In this document: piece by piece, positions 33,634 to 42,319 of the stretch
How positions within the stretch are numbered: position 1 is the stretch's first letter
Layout: each line of letters opens with the position of its first letter
Assembly (NCBI GenBank): GCA_022819945.1
Contig: JAJEGI010000049.1
Span: forward strand, 1 to 49,230
Direction: 5' to 3'
From: Candidatus Poribacteria bacterium
GTDB lineage: Bacteria; Poribacteria; WGA-4E; WGA-3G
DNA: 49,230 bases
Notes under the pieces: model-generated
What the model saw: only the letters and a program-made list of their open reading frames with translations
What the model was told of the DNA's origin: nothing
The model's database searches: none
Made by a program: the position numbers and the translations under genes

Positions 33634-34377
33634 TTACTTTAAATGAAGAATTGCCTGTTGAGTTTCACTGAGGTTCTCCATAACATTCGGACTGAAATGC
33701 AAGCCTTGCCCGCCCCAATCTGGCATATAGCCGATACTATAACAGTAATAGAGCGTCCGCCGCGGTCTACCTGAAACATTGATGACGGATCCGTGCGTCA
33801 ACGCCTCTGTGAAGATAATAGCATCACCTGCTTTCGCCGGAATCGGGGTTAGCACAGGGTTTTCATTGGGATGACCGCCCCATGGTTTCGGGAAATTGCT
33901 CTTATGTGCCCCCGGTATAACCGCGAAACATCCGTCTTCCACATCACAATCTAACATCGGGAAAACAGCCTTTGTCAAAGTCGATACCATCTCCCCGTTT
34001 TTACAGTGATACTGACACTTCGGAATAATCGGTGTGCCGTGCATGTGCAACCCAGTATAACCGCCGCCCCATCGGTAAATCGTATACGTATGATTGAGAC
34101 GATAGGGCCCACCGGTTACGCCTTGAATCACGTCCAAGACTTCAGGAATGTCAATTAGCGCGTTGAAGGTGCTATCTGCCTCCATAATATTGGAGATATA
34201 AAGTTCCTTTTCCGTCCGCTCTGTCCCCAGACACAACGGTGTCGGATAGTCTTCAGGCGGCATATTTTCATACTGATCTAACACGGTGTTGCATGCGTCA
34301 ACCACTTCTTGTGGAATAACACCGTTTAGCACGATAAAACCTTGCAAGTCGAATAGATATTTTTGTTCGTCTGTCAT
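33634..34377 (-). CDS. Phytanoyl-CoA dioxygenase (PhyH) family protein with an atypical metal site
   Basis: 247 residues of the Fe(II)/2-oxoglutarate oxygenase PhyH family. The fold signs are FDLQGFIVLNGVIPQEVVDA, RLNHTYTIYRWGGGY, CDVEDGCFAVIPGAHKSN, GDAIIFTEALTHGSVIN (distal His195) and GRPRRTLYY. The canonical proximal H-x-D is replaced by His111-Met-His113, so no carboxylate ligand is present at that place. This could mean a halogenase-like open site, a different ligand, or a non-catalytic protein. It lies 15 bases upstream of dapL and may be co-transcribed, but no metabolic link is known. No good Shine-Dalgarno site is seen. Confidence 0.85.
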   Translation of the reverse strand: MTDEQKYLFDLQGFIVLNGVIPQEVVDACNTVLDQYENMPPEDYPTPLCLGTERTEKELYISNIMEADSTFNALIDIPEVLDVIQGVTGGPYRLNHTYTIYRWGGGYTGLHMHGTPIIPKCQYHCKNGEMVSTLTKAVFPMLDCDVEDGCFAVIPGAHKSNFPKPWGGHPNENPVLTPIPAKAGDAIIFTEALTHGSVINVSGRPRRTLYYCYSIGYMPDWGGQGLHFSPNVMENLSETQQAILHLK

Positions 34378-34444
34378 TTTTCTAACTATGGACCTCCGAG
34401 CTGCCCGTCACTATGTTTCGGGCAGATTTTTGGTGCAGTTCAGA

Positions 34445-36499
34445 TTACGGGACGGCTTCATATTTGAGAATTGTCCCGTTTTGACCAACCACCCATCCGC
34501 TGTTTGCGCGACTTACGTAGATAGATTTCAGATCTGTTCGAGTATCTGTACGTTGGGGTCGCCAATTTTGGCCCCCGTCTTTCGTGTGCAGAACAAGCCC
34601 CTCTTTTCCAACAATCCAACCTTCTGTTGCTGAGATAAAAAATACGTCGTCAAGGAAATTACCGGTATGGCTCTCTTGACGTTGCCATGTTTTTCCGCCA
34701 TCCGCCGTGTGCAAAATTAATCCATCCATCCCCAAGCCGCGGAGATCCCATCCGACGATCCATCCAATTTCTGGCGAGACGAAGGTGGCAGCATCAAGGT
34801 AAAAAAATGGGTGCCGTTCACCGATAGGTGCCAATCGCCAATTGCTGCCGCCATCAACTGTGGACAGTATTGTACCGTTCATCCCAACTGCCCAACCGCG
34901 CTGTTTGGAAGTGAAGTGGATATCAAAGAGATTCCAAGGTGTTCCACTCATTTGACGCTTCCACGTCTGTCCGCCATCATCCGTATGGATAATTTCGCCG
35001 CCGTTCCCGACACACCATCCGGTCTTTTCATCCACAAAGAATAGACCCAGTAGAACCTGCTGTGTCTCTGAAGCTTGGCGTTCCCATACAGCCCCACCGT
35101 TTGTGGTATGCAAAACGACACCAGCCTCCGCAACTGCCCACCCTTTTTGTGCGGATACAAAATGGACGGCACCGAAACACTCCGTCGTACGACTATCCTG
35201 TGCGTTCCATACGTCACCGCCATCCTCAGTCCGTAGGATAGCACCGCGATCCCCGACAACATATCCTTCTTCTGGTGAAATAGCGCATACACCGACTAAG
35301 AGATGACTCGGACTCGATTGTGATTCCCACGTTACGCCGCCGTTGCGGGTGTGAAGGATCGTGCCATTTTCACCGACGACCCAACCGAGTTGTTTGGAAA
35401 CGAAGTCAACACCGAGCAGGACAGCATCAGCACTGTTATGGTAGCGGGGTCCGCCGCGTTGATGTTTCCATCTTCCTTTTCCTCCGGACGCGGTATGCAG
35501 AATCACACCTAAGTCGCCGACGATCCACCCGTTTTGGGTATCCGTGAAGTCAATATCGTAAAGTGTAAAAGTGTGCAGCGGTTCTTTGCCGAGATATTCG
35601 GGTTGTCCATAACTGGTTTTATGGCGTTGATTGCTGCCATCTGTGACGAATTGCCATGTTTCGCCGCCATCAGTCGTCGCGAAGACATTCCGCTGATCCC
35701 CGACAACCCAACCTGTCTGTCGGTCAATGAAATAGAGGTTGAACAGTGCGGCTTCTGTCGAAAATTGTTCTTCCCAAGTGTCGCCTCCATCGGTTGTTCG
35801 ATAGATGTAGCCAGCATTTTCCGCTGCTGTCAATGTTGGCGTATTATAGGTGACGATCCACCCATAGTTTTCATCTACAAAGTGGATACCTTTCAGGGAT
35901 TTTTCGCCGAATAGGCTGCTGTCAACTTCAGTAAAAGTCAGTCCACCATCGGTCGTCTTGAGCAATGTCCCCCAATCTCCAACGATCCAGCCTACGGTTT
36001 TCGTAATAAATAAGTCGTTGAGGTTATCCTTTGTGCCCGTTTCGATCAACTGCCACGTGTTGCCACCATCCGAAGTGTGAATCAGTACCCCCTCTTCACC
36101 GATACACCAACCTTCTGACGCTGATCGAAAATAGAGTTTTCGCAGCGGTTTACCGAAAATCCCGCTGTGCTGTCGGTGCCAGGTGTTGCCGCCGTTTTCC
36201 GTGTGAACGATTAGGCTCTCTCCGCCTTCTCCAAAGTCGAGGCCGGGGGTTATATCAACCGCGTTACCGACTGCCCATCCCAGCGTTTCAGAGACGAAAT
36301 GCACGTCATATAGGTGGGAACTCCAATCACCTTCCACGACGGTTTTCCATTCGTATCGTACTGGTTTCTTAGATGTTGTATCCTCACAGCCGACTGTAAA
36401 TAGGGTCGTGATGCATACAACAGCAAAAACACAGCCGACTTGTGGCAGCTGTGAAAACGTCCAATTAGCGATGCTTCTGAAAAAGGACTTCGCTGACAT
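34445..36499 (-). CDS. YCF48/BNR-type propeller lipoprotein
   Basis: 684 residues from the ATG at 36499, supported by AAGGA upstream. The gene begins inside the last 35 bases of dapB copy 1. A signal peptide ends in a lipobox-like TVGC (CITTLFTVGCEDT), so it is probably a lipoprotein. Then come about ten repeats of the YCF48/photosystem-II-assembly type (HTxDGGxTWxxQ and GWAVGxxGxILHT). In other organisms such repeats form propellers used in assembly or as surface binding proteins; here the partner is unknown. Longer in-frame starts (36520, 36592) would lie within dapB and precede the signal peptide. Confidence 0.85.
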   Translation of the reverse strand: MSAKSFFRSIANWTFSQLPQVGCVFAVVCITTLFTVGCEDTTSKKPVRYEWKTVVEGDWSSHLYDVHFVSETLGWAVGNAVDITPGLDFGEGGESLIVHTENGGNTWHRQHSGIFGKPLRKLYFRSASEGWCIGEEGVLIHTSDGGNTWQLIETGTKDNLNDLFITKTVGWIVGDWGTLLKTTDGGLTFTEVDSSLFGEKSLKGIHFVDENYGWIVTYNTPTLTAAENAGYIYRTTDGGDTWEEQFSTEAALFNLYFIDRQTGWVVGDQRNVFATTDGGETWQFVTDGSNQRHKTSYGQPEYLGKEPLHTFTLYDIDFTDTQNGWIVGDLGVILHTASGGKGRWKHQRGGPRYHNSADAVLLGVDFVSKQLGWVVGENGTILHTRNGGVTWESQSSPSHLLVGVCAISPEEGYVVGDRGAILRTEDGGDVWNAQDSRTTECFGAVHFVSAQKGWAVAEAGVVLHTTNGGAVWERQASETQQVLLGLFFVDEKTGWCVGNGGEIIHTDDGGQTWKRQMSGTPWNLFDIHFTSKQRGWAVGMNGTILSTVDGGSNWRLAPIGERHPFFYLDAATFVSPEIGWIVGWDLRGLGMDGLILHTADGGKTWQRQESHTGNFLDDVFFISATEGWIVGKEGLVLHTKDGGQNWRPQRTDTRTDLKSIYVSRANSGWVVGQNGTILKYEAVP

Positions 36500-37274
36500 C
36501 GTGCAATCCTTTGGGGGCATCAACGACCCACCGTGCTGCGCGAATCGCACCTTTCGCGAACGCTTCGGGACTGTGGGCACGGTGAACGACACTTAATTGT
36601 TCACCCTCGGTCGCAAACAGCACTCTATGATCACCGGCAATATCACCACCTCGCACGGCATGGATGCCGATCTGTTGTTTCGGTCTCGCGCCAACGATAC
36701 CGTGCCGACCGTAGACACCTACCGCGTCTAAATCGCGTCCAAGTGCCGTAACAACAGTCTCTGCTAATCGGAGTGCGGTTCCACTTGGTGAGTCGGCTTT
36801 ATGATTGTGATGTGTTTCTATCACTTCAATATTATAATCATCTCCGAGGGCTTTCGCAATTAATTCGAGTGCTTGGATCGCCACATTGACACCGAGACTC
36901 ATATTCGGTGCCATCACGCAGCGAATCTGCGATGCAAGTGCTTTGACTGCCGCGAGTTGATCCTGGGTAAATCCAGTTGTTCCAATAACGATGGCTTTAT
37001 CCGTGTTGACGACCTGTTGAAGATACCCTAATGCCGCATTAGGTTTTGAAAACTCAATGACAACATCGGCGTTTTGAAGTACGTTGTGAAGTTCACCTGT
37101 GATCGCTACACCGATGGCACCAATACCTGCGACAACACCGGCATCACTCCCGATTTGTGGGTGCAATGGATATTGGATGGCGCCAACGAGTTCCATATCG
37201 GCTTGTTGCGCAATACAGCGCGTGATAGACTGCCCCATACGACCACAGACACCCGTAATAACAACACGAATCAT
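36465..37274 (-). CDS. dapB: 4-hydroxy-tetrahydrodipicolinate reductase, copy 1
   Basis: 269 residues. DapB reduces the product of DapA to tetrahydrodipicolinate, the DapL substrate. The nucleotide-binding VVITGVCGRMG and the catalytic EVIETHHNHKADSPSGTAL (His-His and Lys) are intact. The start at 37274 is chosen by alignment with copy 2 (both begin MIRV). A GTG at 37316 would add 14 residues with no counterpart, although neither start has an obvious Shine-Dalgarno site. Copy 2 lies 109 bases upstream. The two proteins are about 80 per cent identical by eye, with near-identical DNA at the 3' ends. Confidence 0.93.
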   Translation of the reverse strand: MIRVVITGVCGRMGQSITRCIAQQADMELVGAIQYPLHPQIGSDAGVVAGIGAIGVAITGELHNVLQNADVVIEFSKPNAALGYLQQVVNTDKAIVIGTTGFTQDQLAAVKALASQIRCVMAPNMSLGVNVAIQALELIAKALGDDYNIEVIETHHNHKADSPSGTALRLAETVVTALGRDLDAVGVYGRHGIVGARPKQQIGIHAVRGGDIAGDHRVLFATEGEQLSVVHRAHSPEAFAKGAIRAARWVVDAPKGLHDVSEVLFQKHR

Positions 37275-37383
37275 TTTTTTATCTGTGTATCTGGTCACCG
37301 TTCCACTTCGTTTCACGGTGATTTCTGATTAAGTCAGCCGAGTTCCTGTTAAGAAACAGCTTTACAGTTAAAGGTCGTGTCTA

Positions 37384-38187
37384 CTACTTCTGAAAAAGGA
37401 CTTCGCTGACATCGTGTAACCCTCTGGGGGCATCAACGACCCACCGTGCTGCGCGAATCGCACCTTTCGCGAACGCTTCGGGACTGTGCGCACGGTGAAC
37501 GACACTTAATTGCTCACCCTCAGTCGCAAACAGCACTGTATGATCGCCCGCGATGTCGCCCCCCCGGACCGCATGGATACCGATCTGTTTTTTTGGTCTC
37601 GCACCAACAATGCCGTGCCGACCGTAGACACCTACCTCATCCAAGTCGCGTTCTAATGCCGTAGCGACGGTTTCGGCTAACCGCAGTGCGGTTCCGCTCG
37701 GTGAATCTGCTTTGTGATTGTGGTGTGCCTCTATCACCTCAATATCGTAATCGTCTCCAAGGGCTTTGGCGATGAGTTCCAAAGCCTGGATCATGACGTT
37801 GACACCAAGGCTCATGTTCGGTGCCATCACACACCGAATTTGTGATGCGAGGTCCGTGACTGTCGCGAGTTCATCTGCATTAAACCCAGTCGTTGCGATT
37901 ATCATCGCTTTATCTGCATCAACAACCTGTCTGAGGTGTTCCAACGTTGCTTCGGGTTTTGAGAACTCAATAACAACGTCTGCGTCTCCAAGTGCATCGT
38001 TGAGTTCACCTGTGATCGCTACACCGATTTCGCGAATACCTGCGACAACCCCCGCATCGCTCCCGATTTGTGGGTGTTCGGGATATTCAATCGCGCCAAC
38101 AATTTCCATATCGGCTTGCTGGGTAACGCCTTGAATGATGAGCCGTCCCATACGACCACAAGCCCCATTAATAATTACACGAATCAT
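37384..38187 (-). CDS. dapB: 4-hydroxy-tetrahydrodipicolinate reductase, copy 2
   Basis: 267 residues, beginning MIRVIINGACGRMG. It keeps the same catalytic block (VIEAHHNHKADSPSGTALRL) and ends DVSEVLFQK, two residues shorter than copy 1. Both genes therefore look functional. This copy is upstream in the run dapB2-dapB1-YCF48-PhyH-dapL. The pair appears to come from a tandem duplication followed by synonymous divergence in the middle. Which copy is the housekeeping enzyme cannot be told from sequence. Confidence 0.93.
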   Translation of the reverse strand: MIRVIINGACGRMGRLIIQGVTQQADMEIVGAIEYPEHPQIGSDAGVVAGIREIGVAITGELNDALGDADVVIEFSKPEATLEHLRQVVDADKAMIIATTGFNADELATVTDLASQIRCVMAPNMSLGVNVMIQALELIAKALGDDYDIEVIEAHHNHKADSPSGTALRLAETVATALERDLDEVGVYGRHGIVGARPKKQIGIHAVRGGDIAGDHTVLFATEGEQLSVVHRAHSPEAFAKGAIRAARWVVDAPRGLHDVSEVLFQK

Positions 38188-38334
38188 CTTTTAAATTTTC
38201 CTTGCGGTTAAATAACGTGGGTTTGAACTTTGACGGTTTTTGATATAGATCCGCCTTCCATTACATTACAGGCTACGTTTTCGGTATTATTAGAATAGCG
38301 GTCAGCCATCGGCAATCGGTTTCTATCAGTAAAG

Positions 38335-38358
38335 AGGGTGCTGTTAAGGGTGCTGTTA
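38335..38358. repeat. Tandem 12-bp direct repeat
   Basis: GGGTGCTGTTAA occurs twice without spacing, at 38335-38346 and 38347-38358. It is flanked by AAAGAGG and CCTCTTT, which could pair around it. It lies between dapB and the cytochrome gene (gap 38188-38411), where I find no clear terminator. Confidence 0.5.
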
Positions 38359-38411
38359 AACGAAAACCTCTTTGCTGAAAGCTGAGAGCGAAGCGACCTG
38401 ACTGCTGCTGG

Positions 38412-39356
38412 CTATTTCAACGTGAGCAGATATGCCAGAAGGTCATGCATCTGCTTCACTGAAAGAATATCTGCATAATTTTCAGGCATAACGCCTGCTT
38501 TTGGTACCCGACTACTCTGCAAATCCTTTGTGAAGTAAGTCGTCCACAATTTTCCTGAACTATCAAGTATCTGCACAACCTCGGTATTCTTATTCCCTCT
38601 ATGATCATATAGGTATCGTTTCTTGCCCGTAATTTCCTTGCCATCTTTGGTGACAATAGTCAGCAGTTTATATTCATCGGCGATATGGGCACGTGGGTCG
38701 AGAATAGATTCTACAATGAATTGTAGGGAACGCGTACGAGCGATGTAGGTCAAATCAGGCCCTATCTCACTGCCAGTGCCAGTGGCACCTCTACCGTGAA
38801 CTGTGTGGCATTTACCACATACATATTCGTCTGAGAAGAAGATACTCTCTCCTGCCTTGACATCGCCCTCCATATAGGGTGTCCATTCCTCGGAGGGTTT
38901 TAGTTCTTCCAAGGTAACGCCTGCCGCTTTCGCTTGTTCTTCACGCACGTAACCGACAATCATCTGAATCGCTTCATCAGAGAGTTTGCCGCCAAATTTT
39001 TGCATCCGGGTCCCTGGAAGTCCGTTGAATATAGTTTTGAAAATACCGTCATCGGTCCATCCGTAAAGCCATTGGGGTTTAAAGAGGTCGGGTGCTTCGC
39101 CACCGCGCGTCTCTCCTGCATGACACCCCCAACACATTAAACGGAAATAGAACGCGCCATCTATAACATCTTCATCAGTGTCGTCTTCTCTCGGTGCTTC
39201 GGCGGCTCTGTCTACCTCCAAGTCTTGGGCATTTACAGGTGCGAAAAGGAAGAGACTCACACCTGAGAGGAGAAAGAGAATCACCCACGCCATACGTGTG
39301 GTAGAAGTTGTCCGCTTACAAAGCACGCTGAGAAACTTGCAAGTGGCGTACATCAT
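38412..39356 (-). CDS. Periplasmic dihaem cytochrome c, probable electron acceptor of the PQQ dehydrogenase (XoxG-like role)
   Basis: 314 residues. A signal segment (WVILFLLSGVSLFLFAPVNAQ) precedes two haem c sites, CWGCH (Cys75, Cys78, His79) and CGKCH (Cys180, Cys183, His184). The first ATG of MM overlaps the stop of the binding-protein gene (ATGA), and AGGAGG lies ten bases upstream, so translation is coupled. Position third in an F-J-G operon suggests that it takes electrons from the PQQ alcohol dehydrogenase. Classical XoxG/MxaG cytochromes carry one haem, so this is a larger variant; the second domain resembles c-type domains of membrane-bound PVC-type cytochromes. Confidence 0.85.
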   Translation of the reverse strand: MMYATCKFLSVLCKRTTSTTRMAWVILFLLSGVSLFLFAPVNAQDLEVDRAAEAPREDDTDEDVIDGAFYFRLMCWGCHAGETRGGEAPDLFKPQWLYGWTDDGIFKTIFNGLPGTRMQKFGGKLSDEAIQMIVGYVREEQAKAAGVTLEELKPSEEWTPYMEGDVKAGESIFFSDEYVCGKCHTVHGRGATGTGSEIGPDLTYIARTRSLQFIVESILDPRAHIADEYKLLTIVTKDGKEITGKKRYLYDHRGNKNTEVVQILDSSGKLWTTYFTKDLQSSRVPKAGVMPENYADILSVKQMHDLLAYLLTLK

Positions 39357-40231
39357 TTTTGCTCATCCTCCTGAAACGGAGCGAAGTAAGGTAGATGGTA
39401 TTTTTCACAAAGCTCTTTGAGTTTTTCCGCACTCCATTTCTCTTCAATGATTTTGTTAACAGCGTCTTGAAAGTCACGGGTTTTTCGTTCCGGTGTATCT
39501 TTGCTGAAAGCGATAGAGACGTTCCAACGGAAACGAGGTTCAGGGGTATATCCGTCAACAATTTCCAATTCCGGGTAGACGGTACTTACCTGTTCTGTCT
39601 GCTGAATTCGGGACCCCTTCTCGATCAACCAACCGGCGTTTGCCCAGACACATCCGTAAGCGATTTGTCCCTTCTGGAGCGCGTTGAGGACAGCAATTTG
39701 CGAACCGTAGACCCGGCGATTATAGCCTTGCTGTCGAAGTACATCGCTTGCGATGGATCCGCCTTCTGCGCCAATCGTTTCGGACTTAATGTCTTCCAAA
39801 GTTTTAGGGGACTGTTGGTTGCTTTTCCGCTTTACCAATACATAACCGGTCCCGTAATACGGTTTGGAAAAGTCAACGCGTTTACCCAACTGGATGGATT
39901 CACTCATCGCGCGTTCTTCAATAGGGATGCCGATCACACAATCGCAATGACCGTTTAGCATGTCGGCGAGCAGGCTATCACGGAGGGTGTTAAGCCAGTG
40001 GAGTTCCAACTCGACCCCAAGTTCTTCTGCCAGCAGCTGTGCGATTTCAACATTTAACCCGGGAAGCTCAGGGTCAGCGTTGGAATACGGCAGATTTCGG
40101 ACATCCATACAAACTGTTAAGACACCCTTTTTTTTAATTTCCCCCAATGTGCTGCTCGCAGCGTCTGCGTTCGGCAATATCAAGACAAGGCATGTAAAAA
40201 GCGCGACCCACAAAAAGATATAATGTTTCAC
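39353..40231 (-). CDS. MxaJ/XoxJ-like periplasmic binding protein associated with quinoprotein dehydrogenase
   Basis: 292 residues with a signal peptide (MKHYIFLWVALFTCLVLILP...ADAAS). It is an SBP_bac_3-type fold beginning LTVCMDVRNLPYSNADPELPGLNVEIAQ, the pattern of binding proteins found next to methanol dehydrogenases. CDCVIGIPIEER and SKPYYGTGYVLVKRK also fit. The start is GTG at 40231 behind AGGGGG. In methylotrophs MxaJ/XoxJ helps assembly or activation of the dehydrogenase rather than amino acid uptake. It lies between the dehydrogenase and the cytochrome gene, overlapping the latter by four bases. Confidence 0.85.
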   Translation of the reverse strand: MKHYIFLWVALFTCLVLILPNADAASSTLGEIKKKGVLTVCMDVRNLPYSNADPELPGLNVEIAQLLAEELGVELELHWLNTLRDSLLADMLNGHCDCVIGIPIEERAMSESIQLGKRVDFSKPYYGTGYVLVKRKSNQQSPKTLEDIKSETIGAEGGSIASDVLRQQGYNRRVYGSQIAVLNALQKGQIAYGCVWANAGWLIEKGSRIQQTEQVSTVYPELEIVDGYTPEPRFRWNVSIAFSKDTPERKTRDFQDAVNKIIEEKWSAEKLKELCEKYHLPYFAPFQEDEQK

Positions 40232-40250
40232 GGTGCCCCCTATTTATTCG

Positions 40251-40300
40251 TCATCAGTTAAGGAGATTTAGGATTAACAAAATCCTCTCTTAACTGATGA
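40251..40300. repeat. Inverted repeat between the dehydrogenase and binding-protein genes
   Basis: TCATCAGTTAAG (40251-40262) and CTTAACTGATGA (40289-40300) are perfect 12-bp complements with an inner AGGATT/AATCCT pair. As RNA on the minus strand this makes a long hairpin in the 76-base intergenic gap. It lacks a U-tract, so mRNA stabilisation or differential expression is more likely than termination. Confidence 0.55.
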
Positions 40301-40307
40301 CTGAAAA

Positions 40308-42035
40308 CTACTCATCAAAGAGCGCGAACACAAAGAGCGTTCCACCATGGCGAGCATTAACTTCGGCATATTTCACAGCACCCGATGCTACCGCGACGTA
40401 TTGGATACCATCGAGTTGATACGTAATTGGCGGTGCGAAGACACCTGATCCGGTTTGAAAATCCCAAAGCACTTCACCTGTTTCTGCTGACAGTGCCATA
40501 AATCTCCCTTCCAAATCACCCGCAAAAACGAGACCTCCGGCTGTTGTGAGGCACCCACCCCATTGTGGAAAGTTCGTTTTGTGTTGCCACTTAATATCAC
40601 CTGTAGAAACATCAATCGCACTGATATGTCCCCACATTATCATATCGCCATCTTCTTCCCTTTCCGCTGTCATACCGCTTCCAAGATAGGGTAAACCTTT
40701 CAGATAGAAAACGCGACCTTGATGGTAAGAACCGCAAAGTTCCAAAGAAGACACATAGAGCAGATTTGTGAGCGGATTATAGGCAGAGGGGGACCAATTC
40801 TTCCCGCCTTCAACGCCCGGACAGACACGGATCGTCCCTTCTTCTGAGGTAGATACCCCGGGTTTAACAGTGGGACGGCCGTTTTCATCGAGTCCGGCAG
40901 ACCAATTCATTTCGCAATAGGGTGTCGCATATAAAAATTTGCCGTTGGTTCTATCCAGTACATAGAAGTAGCCGTTGCGGTTCGCTTGCATCAACGCTTT
41001 AACCGGTTGCCCCTCAATCGCCATATCAATCAATACCGGTTCACTCACGCCATCCCAATCCCATAGGTCGTGGGGTGTCGCTTGAAAATGCCATTTAAGT
41101 GTTCCTGTATCGGCATCCAAGGCGACAATGCAGTCAGTGTAAAGGTTATCCCCTTTCCGAACATCGCCGTTCCAGTCGGGTGCGGGGTTGCCCGTTCCCC
41201 AATAGACAAGATTCAGTTCCGGGTCATACGAACCGGTGACCCAAGCAGAGCCGCCGCCTGTCATCCATGAATCGCCTTCCCACGTTTCACCGCCGGGTTC
41301 ATCTTTCGAGGGGACGGTATAAAACCGCCACGCCTGCTCGCCTGTCTCAGCATAATAGGCATCAATGAAACCGCGAATGCCGTATTCCGCGCCGGAAATA
41401 CCGACAACGACTTTGTCCCCGACCACTAACGGTGCGACAGTCAAAGATTCGGCGTTCGTCAAGTCGCCAACGACTCTATCCCATAACACCGTGCCGGTTT
41501 TGGCATCAAGGGCAAGGAGATGCGCATCAAGTGTTGTCCAAAAGATCTTATCACCGAGAATCGCAGCACCACGATTGACCATGCCGCAGCAGATCGCCAA
41601 ATCATCGGGGAGTTCATAATCGTATCGCCATATTTCCTTACCCGTTCTCGCGTCCACGGCGTAGATCGTGCTATAAGGCGTGGTAATGATCATGACCCCA
41701 TCAACAACAAGTGGCGTGCATTCAAACTTATCGTAGGGTGTCCCAATTTGAAATGCCCATTTCGTAACGAGTCTGTTGACGTTTTCGGTGTTAACCTGTG
41801 ACAGTTCGCTGTATCGCCAACTCCTATAGTCGCGTCCATACATCAGCCAACTTTCGGGATCGTCCTGTGCGGAAAGTAGCATCTCGTTAGTGACAGGTTG
41901 GATATTTGCCGTGGTGTTGGCTGTAACGGTGCCCGGTATCACAACAAGTACCAAGATTGTCACAAAAATCGCAAAATTTGAACGTTTTATGTCTATACAC
42001 CGGTTCACTGCTTCCGAAAAAATATACCTGTTCAT
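40308..42035 (-). CDS. PQQ-dependent alcohol dehydrogenase with lanthanide-type active site (XoxF/ExaF-like)
   Basis: 575 residues, exported (signal segment FAIFVTILVLVVIPGTVTA). Adjacent Cys149-Cys150 (AICCGMVNRG) is the disulfide hallmark of type I quinoprotein alcohol dehydrogenases. By alignment with MxaF, the metal ligands are Glu217 (SGAEYG), Asn283 (GTGNPAP) and the catalytic Asp326 in HDLWDWDG. Asp328 lies two residues on, where Ca-type MxaF has Ala. That extra Asp marks lanthanide-dependent enzymes (XoxF, ExaF). GGGAGG lies six bases before the ATG. It would oxidise methanol or another primary alcohol in the periplasm, feeding the downstream cytochrome. The exact alcohol is not determinable. 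Confidence 0.9.
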   Translation of the reverse strand: MNRYIFSEAVNRCIDIKRSNFAIFVTILVLVVIPGTVTANTTANIQPVTNEMLLSAQDDPESWLMYGRDYRSWRYSELSQVNTENVNRLVTKWAFQIGTPYDKFECTPLVVDGVMIITTPYSTIYAVDARTGKEIWRYDYELPDDLAICCGMVNRGAAILGDKIFWTTLDAHLLALDAKTGTVLWDRVVGDLTNAESLTVAPLVVGDKVVVGISGAEYGIRGFIDAYYAETGEQAWRFYTVPSKDEPGGETWEGDSWMTGGGSAWVTGSYDPELNLVYWGTGNPAPDWNGDVRKGDNLYTDCIVALDADTGTLKWHFQATPHDLWDWDGVSEPVLIDMAIEGQPVKALMQANRNGYFYVLDRTNGKFLYATPYCEMNWSAGLDENGRPTVKPGVSTSEEGTIRVCPGVEGGKNWSPSAYNPLTNLLYVSSLELCGSYHQGRVFYLKGLPYLGSGMTAEREEDGDMIMWGHISAIDVSTGDIKWQHKTNFPQWGGCLTTAGGLVFAGDLEGRFMALSAETGEVLWDFQTGSGVFAPPITYQLDGIQYVAVASGAVKYAEVNARHGGTLFVFALFDE

Positions 42036-42056
42036 GTGCCGCCTCCCTATCCATGT

Positions 42057-42126
42057 AGGACTTACGCAGCCCCCCTGCAGGGTTTTTGCTTGGGGATTTC
42101 TTCAGGGTTTCAAACCCCGCCTGCAG
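42057..42126. repeat. MITE-like element, copy 2 (left part only)
   Basis: AGGACTTACGCA at 42057-42068 and the following ~58 bases match copy 1 almost base for base (shared TTTCTTCAGGGTTTCAAACC core). Similarity ends at about 42126, and no right terminal repeat follows. It lies just upstream of the dehydrogenase Shine-Dalgarno site, inside the inferred leader. Confidence 0.75.
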
Positions 42127-42206
42127 TGCTTTCTGTTTGAGAAACCGTGTTATGAAGGAAACGCGAGGTATTTCGCATCGCTGCAAGAATTTATGCTTCA
42201 GACATT

Positions 42207-42235
42207 AGTTTATCAAAAATCAAGTTTTATGTAAA
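42207..42235 (-). promoter_or_regulatory. Predicted sigma70-type promoter of the dehydrogenase operon
   Basis: On the minus strand TTTACA (42235-42230) and TAAACT (42212-42207) are separated by 17 bases. A start near 42200 gives a leader of about 165 bases that contains MITE copy 2. The remaining part of the 284-base gap (42036-42319) shows no other element. Confidence 0.55.
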
Positions 42236-42319
42236 CCTTAGATTTTTTTTCGGCAGTGCGATTGCGTTTTTTGATAGCATGGCGTAAAGTACAGTTGGAA
42301 AGTGGCACAGGCGGTAATT

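Noticed and set aside
34400..34430. Hairpin CTGCCCG/CGGGCAG with a T run between the PhyH and YCF48 genes
   Set aside because: The T run is on the plus strand, whereas both flanking genes are on the minus strand; the 11-base loop is weak.
36500..36592. Extended start of the YCF48 lipoprotein inside dapB
   Set aside because: The signal peptide and AAGGA site support the ATG at 36499; the extension only reads dapB sequence in another frame.
37275..37316. GTG start adding 14 residues to dapB copy 1
   Set aside because: Copy 2 and the protein family begin at MIRV; the extension has no support.
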